Shown: positions 9,619 through 18,496 of the stretch, piece after piece
Position numbering within the stretch: position 1 is the stretch's first letter
Layout of the letters: each line of letters starts with the position of its first letter
From: Brucella rhizosphaerae
GTDB lineage: Bacteria > Pseudomonadota > Alphaproteobacteria > Rhizobiales > Rhizobiaceae
DNA: 64,000 bases
NCBI RefSeq assembly: GCF_002252475.1
Contig: NZ_NNRK01000020.1
Span: 62,001-126,000, forward strand
Reading direction: 5' to 3'
The notes under the pieces: generated by a model
Seen by the model: only the letters and a program-made list of their open reading frames with translations
Told to the model about the DNA's origin: nothing
Databases searched by the model: none
Translations under genes and position numbers: made by a program

Positions 9619-10150
9619 GGAATTCGAATTCGAGTTAGTTTTCGCGCTCCCTGACGGGGAACACGATCCATTTGTGTTGTCCGACGCCATCTTCGAAGCT
9701 GGCTTCGGGGACGCCCTGGTGGGCACTGGTACGCCCGGCTTGCTCGGTGTCGAGTTAGAAGCGGAAGGCGATGACGCTGAGAACGTAATTCTTAATGCAG
9801 CACGGGCGCTGATCAAAGCGCTTCCCGAAGGCACGACCCTTCACGAGGTTCGACCTGACCTGGTAAGCCTGGCTGACGTCGCTGAGAAGCTTGAAGTGCA
9901 GCGGCAGGCGCTCCAGCAACGAAAAATGCCTCTTCCTGTCGCAGGCGGACTCTACCGGATCGATGAGATCGTTAAGGTTGTGACAGAAGCATCTAAGCCC
10001 CAGGAGGGCCGTCGGCGCCCACGCTTCAATATTGACGCAGCATCCAAGTGGTTTCGCGCTGGCGACGCGGCGCGGCGGGTGAATGCCCTCCTGACTATGA
10101 AAGAGATCGACCCTTTAACGATCGAGTTGAGGCCACGTCAGGAACGCTAG
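9611..10150 (+). CDS. HTH-containing partner of the HicA-like protein
   Basis: A 179-residue acidic protein. I use the ATG at 9611 because GAAGGA lies eight bases upstream; an in-frame ATG at 9593 lacks a site. The first ~90 residues (FELVFALPDGEHDPF) look like a small alpha/beta domain. LVSLADVAEKLEVQRQALQQR followed by LPVAGGLYRIDEIV looks like a winged or MerR-like helix-turn-helix (about residues 92-128). The overlap with the HicA-like gene suggests co-translation. The protein may be an autoregulating antitoxin, but I cannot name a family. Confidence 0.55.
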   Translation: MAEEFEFELVFALPDGEHDPFVLSDAIFEAGFGDALVGTGTPGLLGVELEAEGDDAENVILNAARALIKALPEGTTLHEVRPDLVSLADVAEKLEVQRQALQQRKMPLPVAGGLYRIDEIVKVVTEASKPQEGRRRPRFNIDAASKWFRAGDAARRVNALLTMKEIDPLTIELRPRQER

Positions 10151-10384
10151 GGGAGCTCCACAGTCCACCGCCTACAACGGCCGGCTATAGGGTCGGCATT
10201 TATGCATTAGATATATTAAAGACATTGAGTTTTACACTCGGGCATCGGATTCGACTTAGCACGTTTATTCCCGCCCCATAATGTAGTTTGCTCCTGTAAC
10301 TGACCCCAGACCCGCTTAAATCTCAATCCCACTTCAAACATTCCGAGCAGCAAAAGTACCCGTCTGATTAAATATTCTTTGCCG

Positions 10385-10594
10385 TCAAAACGGCAGAAAT
10401 CCTCCAAGGAAACTGATCATATCGGTTATCCACGCGATGGCTGCATTGAACCAGCTTCTTAGGACAGTAGCTACGTACACGATCGCAACCAAACCAAGGA
10501 CGAGCCAGAACAGAACCGCAAAGAATTTTGCAAAAGCATCGTCAGCCTTCGGATCGGGGGGTGAATTATAAATGTAATCGGGTCGCATGGTCAT
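10385..10594 (-). CDS. small membrane protein downstream of the relaxase
   Basis: A 69-residue protein with a polar N-terminus (YIYNSPPDPKADD) and one or two hydrophobic segments (FAVLFWLVLGLVAIVYVATVL and ITDMISFLGGFLPF). Its ATG begins immediately after the relaxase stop codon, so it is probably translated from the same transcript. No family is recognised. A membrane role in mobilization is conceivable but rests only on position. Confidence 0.5.
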   Translation of the reverse strand: MTMRPDYIYNSPPDPKADDAFAKFFAVLFWLVLGLVAIVYVATVLRSWFNAAIAWITDMISFLGGFLPF

Positions 10595-13579
10595 CTAACG
10601 CTCGTGTTCGTCGCGGTCCTTCTTTTCCTGTTGCTCTTGCTCTAGTTCCTGCAATCGTGCAACCTGTTGTTGCGGAGGATCTGTACGGGCAGTCTCTCCG
10701 TCCCGAACGACGGCCTTTGTTTCCATACTAGCCCGATTATCGAGTTGTTTGGAACCTTCAACTTTCTCGTCGGTCCGATCCCGTTCTTCAAGCAAGTTCG
10801 CTTCCCATGCCCGGCGATCGACCATTTGTTCGACGCGATGCTTCTGTCCGTCGATCTCCTGTATGACGGTTTTCATGACGCGTTCCGTACCAGTGGACCG
10901 CAAATGAATTTCATCGCCGATATCGGCGCCGGCGCGATGCAATGCATCTGGTAATCCGACACCCCAGACCGTGCGACTGCCGTTGGCAGTTTCAATAACA
11001 ACGAACGGCGAAGGCTCGTTCTTCTCATCATCCTGATAGGCCTTCTCGCCTGTCTCGACGAGGATGCCCTGAACGCCCTCCTTATAGTCGATTGTCTTGG
11101 AGTGCGGCGCTCCGGAATTATCTGCATTCTGTTGCTCTCTATCGACCTTGATCGACCGATCCGAACCTGCAGATTGCTCCTGATCCCGGTGAGCCGCCTC
11201 CAGCGCCCTGCCCTCGATCGGAACAATTTCATTGCGCAAATAGGACTGCTCGCGACGCGCCAGATCTTGCCAATCCAGTTCCGTCGGCTGATAACCCTTC
11301 ACCGAAATTCCGTGCGCCTGGCCCTCCAGCCAAGTTTCACGGCGGAACTCCTTGCTCCCCGTTATCTCGATGCTCGTCCAGCCTCGATGCGCTGCTGTTT
11401 CGACCATCAAGCGCACGCCCTGAACATCGAACGATTTAGCGCGCAGCTTCTCGCCGTTGTCCTGGAACACTTCGCGCTCACCCATTGAATCGGCAAAGAC
11501 TCGCTGCGTCCCCCCGTGATCCTCACGAATATAATATCGGCTCGTGATTTCATTCGGGAATGAACGATCCATTTCGGTCTGATAAGATGCCGCCGCCGCT
11601 TTCTCCTCGTCATCCATGCTGGAACGAGGTTCGTTGGCATTATCAGCCGATGACCGACCCTGCTCGACGTCCGCAACAACATGCGCGGGCTTTGCAATTT
11701 CGGAATCGGGTTCCCGAGCAATCTGCATCGACGAGCTATCCTGCTCGCTTTCACGCGATGGGGTTTCGACGCTCAATCCACGCTGTTCCGTCAATTCCAT
11801 ATGCTCGCGCATTAGATTGACATGCTCGCGCGTATACTGCGCTACCTGATCCAGATCGGCTTTCTCCTCCGGTCCGAGATTGCGGCCAAGCCGGAACAAA
11901 GCTGTTTCAACTTCTTTCTCATATGCCTCAAAATCGCTTCTCGACATTTCGCGCACTTTGTCACCCTCCAGTATGATGTTTTGCAACTTTACCAAATTGG
12001 TGCGGTAATGTGACCCGAAATCTGCATGAAGGATGTTAGAAGTTTTCGCTTCAGATTGAAGCGAACTGGTTGATATAACTATATCTCTTTGTTGCATGGC
12101 GTACGCCGCAATCTGACGATCGCCGCTCGCCATTGCTACTTTCTCCCATCCCTGTGTTACCTTTACGGTATATTCACGGCTTCGGATGCTTCGAGCCATG
12201 CTACGCCGACCTGAGCGCTTTGCGTCATAGCGCGACTGAGCCGCCTCACTTGTTCCCTCATGTTCCGTTCGTCCATCGCGACTAACCGGCCGCACCTGAT
12301 TGCGCGTGTAGGCTGGAGCACTTGCAAACTCGCGCCTGTCAGTCATTTCCATAGCGATACCGTGCTCGCGCGCCTTTTCAGCCATAAGTTCGCGCCACTG
12401 ACGAAAAACCTGTGGCGAGGTTTCCACCCGATCACCGGCATACGAACGCATAGCGATAATGGCATGAGCATGTATATGCGGTCGCTTTCCGCCCTGCCCC
12501 ATCTCCTTCGGGTCGCTGAACGGATCATGCATCGCAAATATGTAGCGATGCCCTTCGAACTGCGCGGCCAGAAAATCCCGAACAGCACTTTCAAAAGCCT
12601 GAACGTTGGTGCCAGCTTTGGCAGACATGATGACATGCATCACATCCCTGCCCTTGCGGCTGTGCAACTCCCGACGCCACTGCTTTTGCACCAGGTCGCC
12701 GGCGGAACGCGCATCTGAGACAACGCGCCCCTTATCATCACGAACGTCGCCCTTATGATCCTCTACCAGATTTCTCAACTTGGCAGCGCCATATCCCACG
12801 CCATTACCATACCCGGTAAAACGGAACCGCGCCCTCCCGAGCTCGGACGCTGCGCTTTCGTTGTAACGCCTCTGAATAATGTCCGCCGCCTTCGGGTCGC
12901 CGGTCAACCGTTCCCCTTCCATGCTGCGCAACACCACCACACCGTCAACTTTTAAAACGCCATGTGATGGTTGCGAAACGGCATAAGCAAAGCTGCGATT
13001 ACCGAATGCGCTAGTCAAACTATCGCGCACGTGCTGGTGCAAAGCTTCTTCTGTTGCGAACCCGGCAGCTTCGATCGTCACCCGGAAAGTTCCAATATCC
13101 CTGCTCTCGGCCCGATTTTGAAACAATGGCTCCCAATGACCGCGCAACCGTGCCAGCTCCTCGCGACCCTTAAGGCGTTCACCGTTTTCCTTTTCGACGC
13201 AAATTTCCCCGCTGCGCGATACGTAATTGACCATCGCGCCGAACCGCGCACCGCCACCATACGACGCCATTTTGACTACAGCCGGTTGACTACCTGCTGC
13301 CACTGCGGCCAAACGTGTTTCCATCGGCCTCGCGATAGCAACCTGTTTGTTTGACGCACTGCCTGCGCTTGTCAGCGCTCTTGAGGATGGCCTGCGCATT
13401 TTAGGCACTGAACCACCACCTGCTGCAGCGGCGCCACCTGCGATCTGTAATTCACGCAATCTCCGGCGCATTTCTTCCTCGGCGCTGCTTGCAGCACTCG
13501 AACCAAGTGAAAGCTCATGCAGCATCGCCGCACGGCGCTGCTCCCATTCGCTCTCAAAGGCCCCGAGAAAGAATTCCAT
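10595..13579 (-). CDS. MOBP-type conjugative relaxase
   Basis: A 994-residue mobilization nuclease that should nick oriT and pilot the transferred strand. MVNYVSRSG (about residue 116) resembles the relaxase N-terminal motif. Two related segments follow, and the metal-binding His triad appears as HIHAHAII (about residues 366-373) with the preceding HDPFSDPKEMGQGGKRP. The long C-terminal half contains several beta-rich segments of a type seen in large plasmid relaxases. It lies five bases downstream of the MobC-like gene, and both read away from the oriT at 14.05 kb. A weak AAGGAAT ribosome site lies in the end of the upstream gene. The best match is the VirD2/TraI-like P family. Confidence 0.85.
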   Translation of the reverse strand: MEFFLGAFESEWEQRRAAMLHELSLGSSAASSAEEEMRRRLRELQIAGGAAAAGGGSVPKMRRPSSRALTSAGSASNKQVAIARPMETRLAAVAAGSQPAVVKMASYGGGARFGAMVNYVSRSGEICVEKENGERLKGREELARLRGHWEPLFQNRAESRDIGTFRVTIEAAGFATEEALHQHVRDSLTSAFGNRSFAYAVSQPSHGVLKVDGVVVLRSMEGERLTGDPKAADIIQRRYNESAASELGRARFRFTGYGNGVGYGAAKLRNLVEDHKGDVRDDKGRVVSDARSAGDLVQKQWRRELHSRKGRDVMHVIMSAKAGTNVQAFESAVRDFLAAQFEGHRYIFAMHDPFSDPKEMGQGGKRPHIHAHAIIAMRSYAGDRVETSPQVFRQWRELMAEKAREHGIAMEMTDRREFASAPAYTRNQVRPVSRDGRTEHEGTSEAAQSRYDAKRSGRRSMARSIRSREYTVKVTQGWEKVAMASGDRQIAAYAMQQRDIVISTSSLQSEAKTSNILHADFGSHYRTNLVKLQNIILEGDKVREMSRSDFEAYEKEVETALFRLGRNLGPEEKADLDQVAQYTREHVNLMREHMELTEQRGLSVETPSRESEQDSSSMQIAREPDSEIAKPAHVVADVEQGRSSADNANEPRSSMDDEEKAAAASYQTEMDRSFPNEITSRYYIREDHGGTQRVFADSMGEREVFQDNGEKLRAKSFDVQGVRLMVETAAHRGWTSIEITGSKEFRRETWLEGQAHGISVKGYQPTELDWQDLARREQSYLRNEIVPIEGRALEAAHRDQEQSAGSDRSIKVDREQQNADNSGAPHSKTIDYKEGVQGILVETGEKAYQDDEKNEPSPFVVIETANGSRTVWGVGLPDALHRAGADIGDEIHLRSTGTERVMKTVIQEIDGQKHRVEQMVDRRAWEANLLEERDRTDEKVEGSKQLDNRASMETKAVVRDGETARTDPPQQQVARLQELEQEQQEKKDRDEHER

Positions 13580-13584
13580 GGTCG

Positions 13585-13986
13585 CTATTCCTTGCTGCGG
13601 TGTCTGTATCCTGACCGCTTGGTGACGCGCCTCAATTCACTCAGAACCGCAACCTGCATCTTTTGTACGTCACCCACCACCATGCGGATTTCGCCATCTG
13701 AAACCAATTTGCCGCTATTCAGCGCTCGAGCAACCTGATTGAGATTGATGCCAATCATGCGCATATCCTCAAGCATGAGAGACAAAAGCGCCCTGTCTTC
13801 GTCATTGAAGATCGGCTTTGTCCCCGCCCCTTGCAGCAAAACGGCCTTGAAAAATGCACTCATCGTCATGTCAACGGCCTTCGCGGCGTCGTCGATCGCA
13901 TCATATTCGTCCGCCGAAACACGGCTATGAATGGTTTGCGGCTTAGATTTTACAGCCCCCATGTCCTCTGAAATTGCTTCATTCAT
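13585..13986 (-). CDS. MobC-like mobilization accessory protein
   Basis: The product is about 133 residues from the ATG at 13986. The frame is open back to an ATG at 14067, but that start would lie inside the oriT inverted repeat, and an ATG at 13962 is also possible. The N-terminal part (IHSRVSADEYDAIDDAAKAVDMTMSAFF, described in two halves) resembles a ribbon-helix-helix DNA-binding domain, and MIGINLNQVARALNSG is a recognisable MobC signature. Such proteins bind oriT and help open the nic region for the relaxase encoded directly downstream. Confidence 0.8.
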   Translation of the reverse strand: MNEAISEDMGAVKSKPQTIHSRVSADEYDAIDDAAKAVDMTMSAFFKAVLLQGAGTKPIFNDEDRALLSLMLEDMRMIGINLNQVARALNSGKLVSDGEIRMVVGDVQKMQVAVLSELRRVTKRSGYRHRSKE

Positions 13987-14021
13987 AGCCGTTGTTAGCT
14001 CCAGTTCAGCGCAGCAATCGA

Positions 14022-14083
14022 CAATCGCGGACCTGTTTCGCGATTGCTTAGCAAAAATGTAGCACATTTTTCCGTATCCTGCC
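14022..14083 (+). other. oriT: origin of transfer (oriT) with IncP-type nic site
   Basis: The sequence TATCCTGC at 14075-14082 matches the IncP/Ti-family nic consensus YATCCTG/Y, predicting a nick between 14081 and 14082. Just upstream is a perfect 8-bp inverted repeat AAAAATGT-AGC-ACATTTTT (14053-14071), and before that an 8-bp inverted repeat CAATCGCG/CGCGATTG (14022-14046). An inverted repeat ending about ten bases before nic, next to MobC and MOBP relaxase genes, is the normal oriT arrangement. With the nick on the plus strand, DNA from 14082 onward would enter first and the mob genes last. Confidence 0.75.
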
Positions 14084-14365
14084 TAACCATTTACAAGGGG
14101 AGCCATCCAATATTCGTCTAACTTGGCCCCGCTCCGCTTACCTTACGCCGGGGCGCAGCCTCGGCGCTGCAAAGAAATTACACTCACCAAGGTTCACCAC
14201 CAGAACGCTTTATTCGCCTTTGTGTACCCCTCTCGTACTCGTCAGCAAGGGACGCTTCGCTCTTCGCCCTTGCCGGACTGCGAGCGGGCGGCAAGGACGG
14301 CTTTTGCGCGGCTCCGGGGTTCACACTCGATTGGGAGAAACATGTTCCCAAACTCCAGTTATCGA

Positions 14366-14453
14366 GTGATGTGATTATTTGATGTGAACACATGTTGTGT
14401 CACATGCTACAAACTGAGTTGTCACATCATGTGAAACTACCTTATCTTCACAT
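14366..14453. repeat. cluster of TCACAT/ATGTGA hexamers
   Basis: Six copies of the hexamer lie in under 90 bases: 14369, 14382, 14400, 14422, 14429 and 14448. The pair at 14422-14434 forms the palindrome TCACATCATGTGA. They lie between oriT and the ParA/VirC1-like gene and could be an operator, a centromere-like site or an enhancer of transfer bound by the ribbon-helix-helix protein encoded at 15251. Confidence 0.55.
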
Positions 14454-14544
14454 GCATTCTCGCGCCCTGTTGGCAGCATTGTCGGCGCTTCAGGCAATAA
14501 TCGACACCAAGAAAACCAGCATATCCAGGTACAGGAGGGCCATC

Positions 14545-15258
14545 GTGACACTTCGAATATCTTCGGTAAGCGGCAAAGGTGGAGCCGGGAAGACGACCGC
14601 GGTCATTTTGACTGCAGGTGAACTCGCACTCAAAAATCGACGGGTATTGCTCATTGATGCCGATCCACGACAGAACTTAGCCGAGTGGTGGAAGCGGTGC
14701 GAAGCAAAGGACAACGTACCGGCATCGATCTCGCTCGCGACCGCACTTCGTCAGAATAATATAGAGAAATTAATGGCGTCACAGGAGGGCAACTATGACG
14801 CCATACTGATCGACGCGCCGGGCGTCGATAGTGTTGTGATGGATACGATAATCGACCATTCAGATATCGTCATCACACCCATTCAGCCCGCCCAAGACGA
14901 GATTAAAGCAGTTGGTGAGGCCGCGGAGGCGATTGCGACACGAACGGACGTTCTTGATCGTAGTATTCCTCAAGCAGTTCTGCGAACACGTATCACGATC
15001 GTCAATCGGCATCTGGAAGAATACCGGATCATTCGCCCTTTCGTCCAAAATCTGAGCGAACACGGCTATAATTCCGTGTTGCTCGATACAGAGTTGATCG
15101 AGCGCAACTGCTATCGCGAAATCCGCAGCGGTCTTGGCACGCTACAAATGCTCGAACCGAGTGAACCGGTTCTTAAGGCCAGAGCTGAGGTTAATGCGTT
15201 CGTCGAGGAGTTGGAGCAACTTAAAATGGCGCAGCAAAGGGAGACTATCAATGGCTAA
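14545..15258 (+). CDS. ParA/VirC1-like ATPase
   Basis: A 237-residue P-loop ATPase of the ParA/MinD type. It has the deviant Walker A VSGKGGAGKTT at the N-terminus, LLIDADPRQN, and ILIDAPG as Walker B. I use the GTG at 14545 because AGGAGGG precedes it at good spacing and it puts the P-loop at the expected place; the open frame extends upstream without similarity. ParA proteins position plasmid DNA, and VirC1 of Ti plasmids assembles relaxosomes at oriT. The position beside oriT, with a ribbon-helix-helix partner, fits either role. Confidence 0.8.
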   Translation: MTLRISSVSGKGGAGKTTAVILTAGELALKNRRVLLIDADPRQNLAEWWKRCEAKDNVPASISLATALRQNNIEKLMASQEGNYDAILIDAPGVDSVVMDTIIDHSDIVITPIQPAQDEIKAVGEAAEAIATRTDVLDRSIPQAVLRTRITIVNRHLEEYRIIRPFVQNLSEHGYNSVLLDTELIERNCYREIRSGLGTLQMLEPSEPVLKARAEVNAFVEELEQLKMAQQRETING

Positions 15259-15679
15259 GGGAAAAATCTCTCTTTCTGACTTCCCTGTCGCGGAACGTCG
15301 AAAACGTTCTGCAGATATGGATAAGCTCACTGCTTCTTCCCCGCCGATTTCGCACACGCACGACGAAGACGCTGCAAGAATTGGAAATGAATCGGCGCCA
15401 GCGACATCAAGACAGAAAAAGCAGTATACGCCTCTTGAGACAACACCGGAACAGCACCGGGCAAGTGCTATTGAAACTGCGAACCGTCGGGAAGACTCCC
15501 GTAATCGACTGCGTGAGCTTCGCAAGTCTCGTGAGCGTGAAAGCAAGCATTTCGTCAACGTTTCGCTTGATTATGAAACCAAGCGTCGACTTGAGAAAGC
15601 AGCACACGACAACGGTCTCAAGATGACCGTCATACTTCGAGACGCAATTGATCAGTATCTCAAAGATAACGGATACTGA
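15251..15679 (+). CDS. ribbon-helix-helix partner protein of the ATPase
   Basis: A 142-residue protein whose ATG overlaps the ATPase stop by eight bases. The N-terminal ~85 residues are polar and probably disordered, with a basic RRKRSADMDKL. The C-terminal ~45 residues (SKHFVNVSLDYETKRRLEKA and MTVILRDAIDQYLKDNGY) have the strand-helix-helix pattern of CopG/ParG-type DNA-binding domains. It is likely the DNA-binding partner of the ATPase, as ParG is to ParF or VirC2 to VirC1. The TCACAT hexamers upstream of the operon are candidate targets. Confidence 0.6.
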   Translation: MAKGKISLSDFPVAERRKRSADMDKLTASSPPISHTHDEDAARIGNESAPATSRQKKQYTPLETTPEQHRASAIETANRREDSRNRLRELRKSRERESKHFVNVSLDYETKRRLEKAAHDNGLKMTVILRDAIDQYLKDNGY

Positions 15680-15681
15680 TC

Positions 15682-16059
15682 ATGCTTGGTCGAAGTTTTC
15701 TCATCGGCATTGCGGTCGGAATTGCCGTTGGGATCTATATCGCTCCATCGCTGCGCACCAATCTGGATCTTCATACCGACGAACGGAAGGTCGCTAGTCT
15801 GGCAAAGCAAAGCTACGATGCCATTTGGCCTGATGACGAAACAGCCAGGACGGAGTTATTTCGATTGTCGAACTGGAATTACGCCGATTACGGCCGTTCT
15901 TCCAAAGTGTCGGTCCTGCGTTGTATTCCAATCAAAGAGCAGACTGTTGCATGCGAATTGTCTGCATCGCTAAGCTGGTTGAATGAGCCCAAAGCTATCG
16001 AAGCCGTCTTCGAGGGGGTGGCCAATGATTGGCGCCTTGTGGCGGTGAAATCCAGATAA
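15682..16059 (+). CDS. small membrane-anchored or exported protein
   Basis: A 125-residue protein beginning two bases after the previous stop, so third in the same operon. Residues 5-22 (SFLIGIAVGIAVGIYIAP) form a Gly-rich membrane anchor. The rest looks like a small periplasmic domain with two Cys (VLRCIPIKEQTVACEL) that could form a disulphide. No family is recognised. The layout is reminiscent of VirB-associated accessory proteins, but no function is assigned. Confidence 0.55.
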   Translation: MLGRSFLIGIAVGIAVGIYIAPSLRTNLDLHTDERKVASLAKQSYDAIWPDDETARTELFRLSNWNYADYGRSSKVSVLRCIPIKEQTVACELSASLSWLNEPKAIEAVFEGVANDWRLVAVKSR

Positions 16060-16237
16060 CCGATGTGACGACAATCGGCATTGGAATCCCAAACGCTAGC
16101 GCCGAATGCGCCCTCCTCCTTCATTTCAATATAAACGCGCGCTGAAAACAGGCGAACACGAACTCTGAAGTGCTGCTATTTCTGAAAAATATGGTAATGA
16201 TCGCCGTTGTGGCACGGCAGGTAAAAGGGGTTCCAGC

Positions 16238-16735
16238 GTGAGTAGTGAGTCATTGGATTTCGCAAATGAGCATTCTTTGGAAAGGACCAATGATCCTGAG
16301 ATCGATAAGCCAGTCTTTAGGCGTTCAGGTTTTAACGGAATAAGCACGTTTGAAGAAATAGATCAGCGACTTGCAAAATACCTGCGCGAAGCACGAGAAC
16401 AAGCGGGCCTGAAACAAGCTGATTTTGCGCCCTTGATGGGGCTTTCAACACCAGTGTACGGTCGATATGAGCGCGCATTTTCAAAGCTCCATGTCACACG
16501 TATGATCCATATCTGCGAAGTGCTTGGCTTGATGCCAATTGACATGCTCTACGAGGCAGCACCTCATTTGTGGGGGAAAAGCGAGGAAGAAGCCAAGGAT
16601 CGCGTGGAACTTGCGAAACTCGTGGCAAATCTCCCGCATAGCACGACGCGCGACTTGCTTTCGTTGGTTAAAAAAATGGCAGACTTACAAAGCCAGGTCG
16701 ACGCCAAACCGCAAAGCACGGATCCTGTTAAATAG
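16238..16735 (+). CDS. XRE-family transcriptional regulator
   Basis: A 165-residue protein from a GTG start with AAGGGG seven bases upstream. The central region (about residues 48-105) has the Cro/C1 helix-turn-helix: LAKYLREAREQAGLKQADFA, then GLSTPVYGRYERAFSKLHV. The N- and C-terminal parts are polar. It is likely a repressor of plasmid functions, perhaps of itself or the neighbouring operon. It reads in the same direction as the ParA-like operon but is separated by about 180 bases. Confidence 0.7.
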   Translation: MSSESLDFANEHSLERTNDPEIDKPVFRRSGFNGISTFEEIDQRLAKYLREAREQAGLKQADFAPLMGLSTPVYGRYERAFSKLHVTRMIHICEVLGLMPIDMLYEAAPHLWGKSEEEAKDRVELAKLVANLPHSTTRDLLSLVKKMADLQSQVDAKPQSTDPVK

Positions 16736-16763
16736 TCGAAGTTGACATGGCAATTGCGAACAG

Positions 16764-16844
16764 CCGACAATTGCTCGAATTGCGCAATCTGAATTGCAAT
16801 CATGGATTGTCGGGTTCGGTATTGTACTTCCATACTTAATATGG
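16764..16844 (+). promoter_or_regulatory. operator region of the toxin-antitoxin pair
   Basis: Two inverted repeats precede the antitoxin gene: CCGACAAT (16764-16771) with ATTGTCGG (16806-16813), and CCATA-CTTAA-TATGG (16830-16844). Antitoxins of this class repress their own promoter through such palindromes. No protein-binding evidence is available from sequence alone. Confidence 0.4.
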
Positions 16845-16881
16845 TACTATTTATCACACCAAATTGGATACGGAATTTGTT

Positions 16882-17127
16882 ATGCAACGTGTGGAAGCAA
16901 ATATAGCAGTTAGTGTTTCGGACCTCAAAAAAAGTCCGTCCGCGGTAATGGACGAGGCTAAGGGCGAGGCTGTCGCCGTTCTTAATCACAATCGAATTAT
17001 GGCTTATATGGTTCCCGCAGATGTCTACGAAGCCATGCTCGAGCAGCTGGACGATATTCGCCTGACTGAGATAATCCGGAAACGAGCCGACGAAAAAGGC
17101 ATTTCGGTCGATTTCGATGCCTTATAA
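16882..17127 (+). CDS. RelB/Phd-like antitoxin
   Basis: An 81-residue protein from the ATG at 16882; a TTG at 16864 is a less likely start. VEANIAVSVSDLKKSP followed by VLNHNRIMAYMVPADVYE matches the Phd/YefM fold, which binds DNA through the N-terminus. The C-terminal helix would wrap the toxin. The coding region overlaps the toxin gene by eleven bases. The system would act as a post-segregational stabilisation module or stress switch. Confidence 0.8.
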   Translation: MQRVEANIAVSVSDLKKSPSAVMDEAKGEAVAVLNHNRIMAYMVPADVYEAMLEQLDDIRLTEIIRKRADEKGISVDFDAL

Positions 17128-17404
17128 GCTTGAATTCCTGCCCTCAGCACTTAAAGAATGGAATAAACTTGGCTCAACAATCCGAGAGCAATTAAAGAAA
17201 AAATTGCGTGAACGTTTGGAAACGCCGCGGGTCGTTAGCGCCTCACTTCACGGTATGCCTGACCATTACAAGATAAAACTACGTCAATTAGGCTATCGGC
17301 TGGTTTATTCCGTCAACGACGACACCGTGACGGTGTTGGTCGTGGCAGTTGGAAAACGTGAGCGTGGCGATGTTTACAATACCGCTCGCACCAGAACACA
17401 GTAA
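17117..17404 (+). CDS. RelE-like toxin
   Basis: A 95-residue basic protein with the RelE/ParE fold. It starts with the typical YKLEFLPSALKEWNKLG, has the central LHGMPDHYKIKLRQLGYRLVY, and ends with VTVLVVAVGKRERGDVY. The RLVY strand and the C-terminal GKRERGDVY motif fit ribosome-dependent mRNA interferases (RelE) better than ParE. It is translationally coupled to the antitoxin. Confidence 0.85.
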   Translation: MPYKLEFLPSALKEWNKLGSTIREQLKKKLRERLETPRVVSASLHGMPDHYKIKLRQLGYRLVYSVNDDTVTVLVVAVGKRERGDVYNTARTRTQ

Positions 17405-17450
17405 TATCTCATCCGTCAGACCCGATGCAGCGCAAAGAGACCTGCTGGAC

Positions 17451-18496
17451 TGTCAATCGGCGTTTAAACGGAACCCCTTATCGGCGTCCAAAAAGTACCC
17501 CTCCTTTAGGTTGCAACGTTTAGCGTGCGCGGGCCCGGAACTTTCAATTTAGTGCAGGGTTTGCGCGCGCGGATCACTAGCGTTCTTCGGCTTTAGCTTT
17601 GAGAGCGGTTTTTGAAGCGCCACGATTCATTTCCCGTTTCAACGATCTCGCAATGATGGGTAAGCCGGTCGAGCAGAGCGGCGGTCATTTTTGCGTCGCC
17701 GAAGACAGTCGGCCATTCGCCGAACGTCAGGTTTGTGGTGACGATGATTGAAGTTCGCTCGTAGAGCCTGCTGATGAGGTGGAACAGCAACTGTTCGCCC
17801 GCTTGGGCGAACGGAAGATAGCCAAGCTCGTCCATAATGACGAAATCGAGCCTGGAGATAAAGTCGGCAAGACGCCCCTGCTTACCATTACGCGCTTCCG
17901 TTTCAAGACGATTGACGAGATCGACGACGTTGTAGAAGCGCCCGCGCGCGCCGTTGCGGATCAAGGCACGGGCAAGTGCGATGGACAAATGGGATTTTCC
18001 AGTGCCAGTTCCTCCAACGAGAACGACATTGTGCTGCTCGGCAAGGAAAGCTCCGCTCGCGAGCTGGCGCACCAGTCCTTCATTGACCGGCGTGTCGGTA
18101 AAGTCGAAGTCGTCGATGTCCTTGGCCAGCGGCAGCTTTGCGACGGTGATCTGGTATTTAATCGAGCGCGCCTGTTTCTCGGCGATCTCCGACTGCAACA
18201 GGTCGCCGACAATGCGCGGTGGTTCGTGCTGGCGTTTGATGCCAGAGGCCATGATCTCGTCATAGGCGCTGCGCATGCCGTAAAGCTTCAGCGTGCTCAT
18301 CATGTCGAAGATTTGAGATCGTTCCATATCAGCTTGCCCTCCTGAGGCTGTCATAACGTGCGCAGTCTGCCACAGGCTCATGGGTCAGGCGCAGCGCATC
18401 GGGGATGGAAAGAATGGCGGCGGGCTGTGGATCACGCTTGCGAGCCAGAATGTTGATAATCACAGCGGCGGAGAATACGCCTTGATCAAGCGCCTC
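17451..18496 (-). mobile_element. truncated IS21-family element
   Basis: The 3' portion of an IS21-type insertion sequence. The outer end starts at about 17451 with TGTCAATCGGCG and carries two related internal repeats, CGGCGTTTAAACGGAACCCC and the CGGCGTCC...GTACCCC copy. istB is complete. Only the last ~55 codons of istA remain; they are fused to the Fic gene at about 18496. The other end of the element is missing, so it cannot transpose by itself. Confidence 0.75.
17593..18327 (-). CDS. istB: IstB helper ATPase of the IS21 remnant
   Basis: A 244-residue AAA+ ATPase with Walker [11 protein letters not shown], Walker [13 protein letters not shown] and the DnaC-like GEWPTVFGD segment. In IS21 elements IstB stimulates transposition by IstA. 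I chose the ATG at 18327, preceded by AGGAGGG; it begins one base past the stop of the Fic-IstA fusion, which preserves the normal istA-istB junction. It looks intact but has no complete IstA partner of its own. Confidence 0.88.
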   Translation of the reverse strand: MERSQIFDMMSTLKLYGMRSAYDEIMASGIKRQHEPPRIVGDLLQSEIAEKQARSIKYQITVAKLPLAKDIDDFDFTDTPVNEGLVRQLASGAFLAEQHNVVLVGGTGTGKSHLSIALARALIRNGARGRFYNVVDLVNRLETEARNGKQGRLADFISRLDFVIMDELGYLPFAQAGEQLLFHLISRLYERTSIIVTTNLTFGEWPTVFGDAKMTAALLDRLTHHCEIVETGNESWRFKNRSQS

